7,728 bases of DNA from positions 1 to 7,728 of the forward strand of contig CAAFRW010000212.1 in assembly GCA_900765575.1 (NCBI GenBank). The letters are read 5' to 3'. The notes under the pieces were generated by a model. The model ran no database searches. It was not told the origin of the DNA and saw nothing but the letters and a program-made list of their open reading frames with translations. The DNA comes from Bacteroidaceae bacterium. GTDB lineage: Bacteria; Bacteroidota; Bacteroidia; Bacteroidales; Bacteroidaceae. The first letter of the stretch is position 1. Each line of letters opens with the position of its first letter. Both the position numbers and the translations under genes were made by a program. Of this stretch, positions 1 to 4,939 are shown piece by piece.

Positions 1-1
1 A

Positions 2-412
2 GAGAAGGCAGCGGCTTACCTTTCTTTTATTCAACCGGATGAATTGATTATTACAGCCGATACGATTGTGTGGCTGGATGGTAAGATGTATGGGAAGCCA
101 ACAGATGCGGAGCAGGCTAAATCAATGCTTCGGGAACTTTCAGGTAAGACGCATCAAGTCATTACCGGAGTAACTCTTTCCACAAAGGAGTTTCAGAAAA
201 GTTTTGCCGTAACCACTCATGTTACTTTTGCTCTGCTTACAGAAGATGAAATAGATTACTATGTAGAACGATATCAGCCTTTAGATAAAGCCGGCGCCTA
301 TGGTGTACAAGAGTGGATTGGCTTTATCGGAGTCGAGCAATTGGAAGGAAGTTATTTTAACGTAATGGGGTTACCCATTCAACGCTTGTATAAGGAACTT
401 AGAAAGTTATAA
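2..412 (+). CDS. maf: Maf family nucleoside triphosphate pyrophosphatase, 3' part (5' end outside window)
   Basis: Reading frame open from the left edge, giving 136 visible residues; the family is about 190-200 aa, so roughly 55-60 N-terminal residues, including the usual N-terminal SxRR substrate loop, lie upstream. An apparent TTG start at 44 is not the true start, because the frame continues to the edge with family-like sequence. Visible Maf hallmarks are the TADTIV segment with its conserved aspartate, the GKP motif (nt 92-100), the SGKTHQVITGV stretch, the EPLDKAGAYGIQ-like block seen here as QPLDKAGAYGVQ, and the C-terminal GSY..VMGLP block. Known for the family: cytoplasmic hydrolysis of non-canonical or excess nucleoside triphosphates to monophosphate and pyrophosphate. 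The DKAGAYG(I/V)Q block resembles the YhdE-type dTTP/UTP pyrophosphatases, so that subtype is likely. The next gene starts 15 nt downstream on the same strand, suggesting cotranscription. Confidence 0.93.
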   Translation, partial: EKAAAYLSFIQPDELIITADTIVWLDGKMYGKPTDAEQAKSMLRELSGKTHQVITGVTLSTKEFQKSFAVTTHVTFALLTEDEIDYYVERYQPLDKAGAYGVQEWIGFIGVEQLEGSYFNVMGLPIQRLYKELRKL

Positions 413-427
413 ATATATCAGTCGTAT

Positions 428-769
428 ATGAAAACAGTCGATGAACATACCGGATTGCCTGATAAGTTGGATACTGATGTCGAAAATCTTCCAGGATTTT
501 CGATAGATAAAGTGCAGATACATTGTAAACCCGACAAGAAATTAGAAACTGCAGAGTCTCTTGCTTCTATGCAAGATGTAAACCTCCATGCATCACCTAT
601 ACTGGAATGGCGTATATCACATGACCCGTCTCAGGTAGTACAGCAAAAGGTTGGGCGTGTGAAACCAACCGCAACAGTTGTGGAAACTCCGATTGATGAT
701 AATGTGGAACTAGAGAATGAAGCGGATTTGATGGCTCGGAAAGTAAATAAATCTAGTACTGATGAGTAA
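428..769 (+). CDS. Stand-alone, degenerate DUF4157 (eCIS core domain) protein
   Basis: 113-aa protein with no signal peptide or membrane segment. Nearly the whole chain matches, by recall, the DUF4157 / eCIS-core domain consensus: HTGLPDKL (7-14), VENLPGFSIDKVQIH (18-32, consensus (I/V)ENLSGYSMDDVKVHY), NLHASP (52-57), then VVQQKVGRVKPT (70-81, consensus HVVQQKQGRVKPT), and a late ELENEADLMARK (94-105, consensus LEKEADVMG). The canonical zinc-binding HEAWH is replaced by HDPSQ (65-69): the catalytic Glu is Asp and the second His is Gln, so peptidase activity is probably lost, although the downstream EAD Glu is kept. Family members are usually much longer, with C-terminal toxin or effector regions; this one ends right after the core. 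Start chosen at the first ATG after maf (15-nt gap); no clear Shine-Dalgarno, as is usual in Bacteroidota. The stop overlaps the next gene by 8 nt. Function unknown; the family call is from recalled consensus, not a search. Confidence 0.8.
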   Translation: MKTVDEHTGLPDKLDTDVENLPGFSIDKVQIHCKPDKKLETAESLASMQDVNLHASPILEWRISHDPSQVVQQKVGRVKPTATVVETPIDDNVELENEADLMARKVNKSSTDE

Positions 770-998
770 TGTAGGAGAACATTCCCGTGAACAAAAAGTA
801 GGGATGAAGTGTCCGCAATGTGGTACTTTTATCGAGACGTCTATCTTTGAATTACTTACAACCAAAAATTTGGAATGTCCTTCGTGCCATCTATGTTGTT
901 CGAGAGACTCTAAAAAGTCAAAACCTGCGCTTGAAGTGTTGCGTAAATTGCAGGAAGTACAGCGTAATGTTGAGAAGAAAGACGACTCGACTAAATAG
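762..998 (+). CDS. Small zinc-ribbon protein
   Basis: 78-aa protein. Two cysteine knuckles form a zinc ribbon: CPQC at residues 17-20 and CPSC at 39-42, with extra cysteines at 45 and 46. A hydrophobic SIFELL stretch lies between the knuckles, and a lysine-rich amphipathic helix follows (roughly residues 52-72, KSKPALEVLRKLQEVQRNVE). There is no signal peptide, so a cytoplasmic location is likely. The ATG lies inside the end of the preceding gene (8-nt overlap), pointing to translational coupling. A second possible start is the ATG at 804 (Met15), directly before the first knuckle; residues 1-14 look low in conserved character, so that start cannot be excluded. Zinc ribbons of this size bind nucleic acid or protein partners, and no specific role can be read from the sequence. 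Tight linkage to the DUF4157-like gene suggests a shared function. Confidence 0.75.
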   Translation: MSNVGEHSREQKVGMKCPQCGTFIETSIFELLTTKNLECPSCHLCCSRDSKKSKPALEVLRKLQEVQRNVEKKDDSTK

Positions 999-1266
999 TT
1001 GATTGGTTCTTTTCTAATAACTTTTTAGCTTTTTCCAGTCTTGTGATATATTCCATCACATCATATTGGACAAAAGCCCATTTTCCATCCTCATATCTGA
1101 TACTTTCGTTTGTTTCGAGCGCTTGCATTACTTGATTATATAAAGACGAATCCTCTTCAATGGTTCTACCGGCTCTTCTTTCATTTTCTTTCATGAAGAC
1201 ACTTATGGCCATTTTAATAATCCGGATTTCATTTTCATACTCTTTTCTTTTTCGATAAAGAATCAT
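991..1266 (-). CDS. Hypothetical small charged helical protein
   Basis: 91-aa open frame on the minus strand, ATG at 1266 and TAG at 991. The product is rich in Lys, Glu and Arg with regularly spaced Ile/Leu/Met, suggesting mostly helix or short coiled coil: an N-terminal helix around residues 4-30, a hinge with GRTIEEDSS (33-41), and a C-terminal helix ending in YITRLEKAKKLLEK. No signal peptide, membrane segment or known motif was recognised. No competing plus-strand frame of comparable length covers 1003-1266, which favours it being real. Its 3' end overlaps the zinc-ribbon gene by 8 nt in convergent orientation, with no visible terminator for either transcript. No clear Bacteroides-type promoter was found upstream of 1266. 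Not recognised; moderate confidence that it is translated. Confidence 0.55.
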   Translation of the reverse strand: MILYRKRKEYENEIRIIKMAISVFMKENERRAGRTIEEDSSLYNQVMQALETNESIRYEDGKWAFVQYDVMEYITRLEKAKKLLEKNQSTI

Positions 1267-1510
1267 GAGTCTGTTATATGGATGGGGAATAGGTGACTGA
1301 GGAATGATAGCCTTTTAGTACACTGAGTTACCTATACTTTCTCTTACCATGATAGAATAGACTTAGTTGGGATTTTAAGAATTAATTCCTGTTAATTTTA
1401 CACTTATACGTCAATTTATCTATAAATCTTGCTTTATGTAAGGGATTAATTTCTATTTTTGTGAAGTTAACATAGGGTCAAAAACCAATTAAATATAGAA
1501 AAATTATACC
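1267..1510. other. Divergent intergenic region upstream of fucI
   Basis: AT-rich spacer between the minus-strand small gene and fucI. Its right half carries the fucI promoter candidate, listed separately. A 10-bp perfect palindrome GAATTAATTC at 1379-1388 lies about 65 nt upstream of the -7 box and could be an operator or chance in AT-rich DNA. No convincing promoter for the minus-strand gene and no further coding frame was seen. Confidence 0.6.
1429..1461 (+). promoter_or_regulatory. Candidate Bacteroides-type promoter for fucI-fucP
   Basis: A TATTTTTG octamer at 1454-1461 matches the Bacteroidota sigma-ABfr -7 consensus TAnnTTTG exactly. A TTG at 1429-1431 could be the -33 element, although the 22-bp spacer is slightly longer than usual. 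Transcription would start a few bases after 1461, giving an A-rich leader of about 40-45 nt before the fucI ATG. The -7 match is directly visible; use as a promoter is inferred. Confidence 0.55.
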
Positions 1511-3286
1511 ATGAAAAAGTATCCTAAAATTGGAATTCGCCCGACTATTGATGGTCGTCAGGGTGGTATCCGTGAAAGTCTTGAAGAAAAAACAATGTGT
1601 TTGGCTAAAGCCGTAGCCGAATTAATCAGTACAAATTTGAAAAATGGTGATGGGTCTCCCGTTGAATGCGTCATTTCCGATACAACTATCGGTCGTGTAG
1701 CCGAGGCTGCCGCTTGTGCTGAAAAGTTTGAGCGTGAAGGAGTCGGTTCTACTATTACCGTGACTTCTTGCTGGTGCTATGGTTCGGAAACCATGGATAT
1801 GAATCCGTATTATCCTAAAGCAGTATGGGGTTTTAACGGAACCGAACGTCCGGGAGCTGTTTACTTGGCTGCCGTATTAGCTGCTCACGCTCAGAAAGGA
1901 TTGCCTGCATTCGGTATTTATGGACACGATGTGCAAGAGTTGTCGGACAATACGATTCCGGCTGATGCTGCGGAAAAAATTCTTCGTTTTGCTCGTGCTG
2001 CTCAGGCTGTAGCCACTATGCGCGGACGTTCTTACCTTTCTATGGGTAGTGTGTCGATGGGTATTGCCGGTTCTATCGTCAATCCGGATTTCTTACAGGA
2101 ATATTTAGGTATCCGCGCCGAATCGATTGATTTGACGGAAATACTCCGCCGTATTCAGTTAGGCATTTTCGACCATGAAGAATATGATAAGGCTATGGCT
2201 TGGACGGAGAAATATTGCAAACCGAACGAAGGGGCTGATATTAAGAATGAACCGGCTAAGCAGAAATCTCGTGAAGAAAAAGAGGAAGATTGGAAGTTCA
2301 TTGTAAAGATGACGATTATCATGCGTGATTTAATGCAGGGAAATCCGAAACTGAAGGAGATGGGCTTTAAAGAGGAAGCACTCGGACATAATGCCATTGC
2401 GGCAGGATTCCAAGGACAGCGTCAATGGACCGACTTTTTACCGAATGGTGACTTCTCTGAGGCTTTACTGAATACTTCATTCGACTGGAACGGCATTCGT
2501 GAAGCATTTGTAGTAGCTACGGAAAATGATTGCTGCAACGGCATTGCCATGTTGTTTGGTCATTTGCTGACGAATACAGGACAGATATTCTCCGACGTAC
2601 GTACTTATTGGAGCCCGGAAGCTGTAAAACGTATTTCCGGTAAGGAATTGACCGGACGTGCTGCGGGTGGTATTATCCACTTGATTAATTCCGGAGCCAC
2701 AACGTTGGACGGAACAGGTCAAATGAAAGATGCCGAAGGGAATCCTATCATGAAACAACCTTGTGATGTAACGGAGGCTGATGTAGAAGCTTGTTTAAAG
2801 GCAACTACTTGGTATCCTGCAGACAGAGGCTATTTTAGAGGAGGTGGTTTCTCTTCTAACTTCTTGACAAAAGGAGGTATGCCTGTTACAATGTCCCGTT
2901 TGAATTTGGTGAAAGGCTTAGGCCCGGTTCTTCAGATAGCAGAAGGTTGGACAGTAGATATTGACCCTGAAATACACCAAAAGATAGATAAACGTACCGA
3001 TCCAACTTGGCCTACTACTTGGTTTGTGCCTCGTTTGTGTGATAAAGCGCCGTTTAAGGATGTCTATTCTGTGATGAATAGCTGGGGAGCCAATCATGGT
3101 GCCATCAGTTTCGGACATATCGGTGCCGATTTAATTACTTTGGCTTCTATCTTACGTATTCCGGTATGCATGCATAATGTAGAGGAAGATAAGATTTTCC
3201 GTCCGGCAGCATGGAATGCGTTCGGTATGGATAAAGAAGGTGCGGATTATCGTGCTTGTGCCAATTACGGAGCTCTTTACAAATAA
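1511..3286 (+). CDS. fucI: L-fucose isomerase
   Basis: Interconverts L-fucose and L-fuculose, the first cytoplasmic step of fucose use; family members also act on D-arabinose. The 591-aa length equals that of E. coli FucI as recalled, and similarity runs end to end: the N-terminal KIGIRPTIDGR (6-16), the TVTSCWCYGSETMDM block, GHDVQELSDN, GRSYLSMGSVSMG, and the C-terminal NHGAISFGHIGADL. The Mn2+-binding catalytic residues align, shifted by one, with E. coli E337, D361 and H528: Glu338 (in TENDCCNG), Asp362 (in FSDVRTYWSP) and His529 (in ANHGAIS). The enzyme should therefore be active. The ATG at 1511 gives the exact family N-terminus and follows an A-rich leader with no strong Shine-Dalgarno. 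fucP starts 15 nt after the stop, so the two form an operon. The usual fuculokinase, aldolase and regulator genes are not next to it. The family hexamerises; no signal peptide is expected or seen. Confidence 0.97.
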   Translation: MKKYPKIGIRPTIDGRQGGIRESLEEKTMCLAKAVAELISTNLKNGDGSPVECVISDTTIGRVAEAAACAEKFEREGVGSTITVTSCWCYGSETMDMNPYYPKAVWGFNGTERPGAVYLAAVLAAHAQKGLPAFGIYGHDVQELSDNTIPADAAEKILRFARAAQAVATMRGRSYLSMGSVSMGIAGSIVNPDFLQEYLGIRAESIDLTEILRRIQLGIFDHEEYDKAMAWTEKYCKPNEGADIKNEPAKQKSREEKEEDWKFIVKMTIIMRDLMQGNPKLKEMGFKEEALGHNAIAAGFQGQRQWTDFLPNGDFSEALLNTSFDWNGIREAFVVATENDCCNGIAMLFGHLLTNTGQIFSDVRTYWSPEAVKRISGKELTGRAAGGIIHLINSGATTLDGTGQMKDAEGNPIMKQPCDVTEADVEACLKATTWYPADRGYFRGGGFSSNFLTKGGMPVTMSRLNLVKGLGPVLQIAEGWTVDIDPEIHQKIDKRTDPTWPTTWFVPRLCDKAPFKDVYSVMNSWGANHGAISFGHIGADLITLASILRIPVCMHNVEEDKIFRPAAWNAFGMDKEGADYRACANYGALYK

Positions 3287-3301
3287 GTCCTTCATTGGTA
3301 T

Positions 3302-4621
3302 ATGACAAATAAAAAGTCTATTTTATATAAGGATGGAGTGAGCTACGTGCTTCCCTTCATCCTTATTACTTCGTGCTTTGCCTTGTGGGGCTTTGCTAAC
3401 GATATTACCAACCCTATGGTAAAAGCCTTTTCTAAAATATTCCGTATGAGTGTAACCGATGGTGCATTGGTGCAAGTGGCTTTTTACGGAGGATATTTTG
3501 CAATGGCTTTTCCTGCGGCTATCTTTATCCGCAAGTTTTCGTATAAAGCGGGTATTTTGATGGGACTTGGACTCTATGCTATCGGAGCATTTCTCTTTTT
3601 CCCGGCGAAAGAAATCGGGGAATATTATTGTTTCCTATTGGCATACTTTATTTTAACGTGCGGTTTGTCTTTTCTTGAAACCAGTGCTAACCCTTACATT
3701 CTTTCCATGGGAACAGAAGAAACGGCTACCCGGCGATTGAATCTGGCTCAATCTTTTAATCCGATGGGTTCGTTATTGGGAATGTTTGTGGCGATGAATT
3801 TTATTCAGGCAAAGCTGAACCCAATGGATAGCGAAGCGCGCGCTTTATTGGATACTGCTGAATTTAATGCGGTAAAAGAATCCGATTTGTCGGTATTGAT
3901 TACACCTTATTTAATTATAGCGGCGATTATAGCTATCATGTTCCTGGTTATTCGTTTTACGAAGATGCCTAAAAATGGAGACCAATCGCACGATATCAAT
4001 TTCATTCCTACTTTGAAGCGTATATGCGGAATTCGTCGTTATCGCGAGGGAGTGATTGCTCAATTCTTCTATGTGGGAGCCCAGATTATGTGCTGGACTT
4101 TTATTATCCAGTACGGAACGCGTTATTTTATGCTGGAAGGAATGGACGAACGTTCGGCAGAGGTGCTGTCGCAGCAATATAATATCTATGCAATGATATT
4201 CTTCTGTTGCAGCCGCTTTATCTGTACTTTCTTTTTGCGCTATATCAATGCCGGCAAGTTGCTAAAGCTTCTTGCCATATTAGCCGGTCTGTTGACTATA
4301 GGCGTCATCATGTTACAAAACCGGTATGGAGTATATTGTTTGATAGGAGTTTCGGGATGTATGTCGCTGATGTTCCCTACCATTTACGGTATAGCGCTGG
4401 AAGGTTTGGGCGATGATGCCAAATTTGGAGCAGCAGGATTGATTATGGCTATTTTGGGAGGTTCCGTATTGCCGCCTTTGCAAGCATCTATTATCGATAT
4501 GGGCTTGGTTGGTTCCTTCCCGGCGGTAAATCTTTCGTTTGTGCTTCCATTGATATGTTTCGTAGTAGTGGCCATTTATGGTCACCGCACTTATACGGCT
4601 GCGAAAGTATTGAAAAAGTAA
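3302..4621 (+). CDS. fucP: L-fucose:proton symporter (MFS)
   Basis: 439-aa inner-membrane major facilitator transporter; E. coli FucP is 438 aa. About 12 hydrophobic segments are visible, starting at residues 15-33, with a hydrophilic mid-loop near residues 221-243. FucP-family blocks are clear: ALWGFAND (27-34), AFYGGYF, FSYKAGILMGLGLYAIGA, GLSFLETSANPYI, RRLNLAQSFNPMGSLLG, AQFFYVGAQIMCWTFII and MFPTIYGIALEGLG. Glu126 aligns with the E. coli proton/sugar-site Glu135. The position equivalent to E. coli Asp46 appears to be Asn37, while an aspartate sits three residues earlier (Asp34); see findings. It follows fucI by 15 nt and is followed by a strong terminator, so it is the last gene of a two-gene fucose uptake and isomerisation operon. 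Related FucP-like permeases in Bacteroidota can carry other sugars; pairing with fucI makes L-fucose the best call. Confidence 0.93.
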   Translation: MTNKKSILYKDGVSYVLPFILITSCFALWGFANDITNPMVKAFSKIFRMSVTDGALVQVAFYGGYFAMAFPAAIFIRKFSYKAGILMGLGLYAIGAFLFFPAKEIGEYYCFLLAYFILTCGLSFLETSANPYILSMGTEETATRRLNLAQSFNPMGSLLGMFVAMNFIQAKLNPMDSEARALLDTAEFNAVKESDLSVLITPYLIIAAIIAIMFLVIRFTKMPKNGDQSHDINFIPTLKRICGIRRYREGVIAQFFYVGAQIMCWTFIIQYGTRYFMLEGMDERSAEVLSQQYNIYAMIFFCCSRFICTFFLRYINAGKLLKLLAILAGLLTIGVIMLQNRYGVYCLIGVSGCMSLMFPTIYGIALEGLGDDAKFGAAGLIMAILGGSVLPPLQASIIDMGLVGSFPAVNLSFVLPLICFVVVAIYGHRTYTAAKVLKK

Positions 4622-4740
4622 TGCAATAACCTGCGCATAATAGAATAAGGAAAGGCGTGTTCCATAGTCTATGGATTGGATTCGTAGAAGCGACCATCTA
4701 TATACGAGAATAGAACAGCCGATAACTTAAATAAAGAAGA
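4622..4740. other. Non-coding spacer after fucP
   Basis: Together with 4781-4853 this makes up the convergent gap between fucP and the TonB receptor gene. The only structure seen is a short interrupted palindrome TCCATAGTCTATGGA (4661-4675). There is no coding frame of useful length and no promoter match. Confidence 0.5.
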
Positions 4741-4780
4741 AAACATCCCTTTGGTCTGATAGAAGACTAAAGGGATGTTT
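4741..4780 (+). terminator. Strong intrinsic terminator of the fucI-fucP operon
   Basis: The arms AAACATCCCTTTGGTCT (4741-4757) and AGACTAAAGGGATGTTT (4764-4780) form a 17-bp stem with one G-U pair and a 6-nt loop. On the plus strand it is followed by T-rich TTTCTGTTTCTT. On the minus strand the outflow is also T-rich (TTTTCTTCTTTATTT), so it may act in both directions as a barrier between the convergent fucP and receptor genes. Confidence 0.88.
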
Positions 4781-4853
4781 CTGTTTCTTATTGGGTGCTC
4801 TTATCTTTTATAAGGCATGGTGTTTTGGGGAATATACGAGCTCTAAAAATAAG

Positions 4854-4930
4854 ATAGTTAGTTATGCTTCGTCACATTAAGAGTTATTCGAATAACTAAC
4901 TATGTGAAGCCACCTAACATAGTTAGTTAT
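4854..4930 (-). repeat. Three copies of a 12-mer (direct, inverted, direct) forming alternative hairpins; probable receptor-gene terminator
   Basis: ATAGTTAGTTAT occurs at 4854-4865 and 4919-4930, with its reverse complement ATAACTAACTAT at 4892-4903. The middle copy can pair with either outer copy: 13 bp with the right one (4892-4904 with 4918-4930), or 12 bp with the left one. Nested inside are a perfect 16-bp palindrome AGTTATTCGAATAACT (4882-4897) and a 7-bp inverted repeat AAGCCAC (4907-4913) / GTGGCTT (4935-4941) overlapping the receptor stop codon. In minus-strand RNA the middle:left hairpin is followed by CTTATTTTTA, a U-rich tail typical of a terminator. The repeats are seen directly; terminator function is inferred. 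Confidence 0.65.
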
Positions 4931-4939
4931 AAATGTGGC

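Noticed and set aside
44..412. A short 122-aa Maf protein starting at TTG 44
   Set aside because: In-frame sequence continues upstream to the window edge with residues that fit the family, so the gene is cut by the window rather than short.
2155..2758. Minus-strand frames of 80 and 93 codons inside fucI
   Set aside because: They overlap the conserved catalytic part of fucI, and the products are low-complexity and cysteine/serine-rich with no family match.
4661..4675. Palindrome TCCATAGTCTATGGA as an operator or terminator
   Set aside because: Only 7 bp per arm with a 1-nt centre, no T-tract, and not near a promoter; it could be chance.
4313..4697. Several overlapping minus-strand frames over the 3' end of fucP
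   Set aside because: Mirror images of membrane-protein coding sequence; they overlap each other in different frames and show no conserved motif.
4854..4930. CRISPR-like array or insertion-sequence ends
   Set aside because: The repeats are 12 bp, alternate in orientation, have unequal spacers, and no cas or transposase gene is near; a hairpin cluster explains them better.
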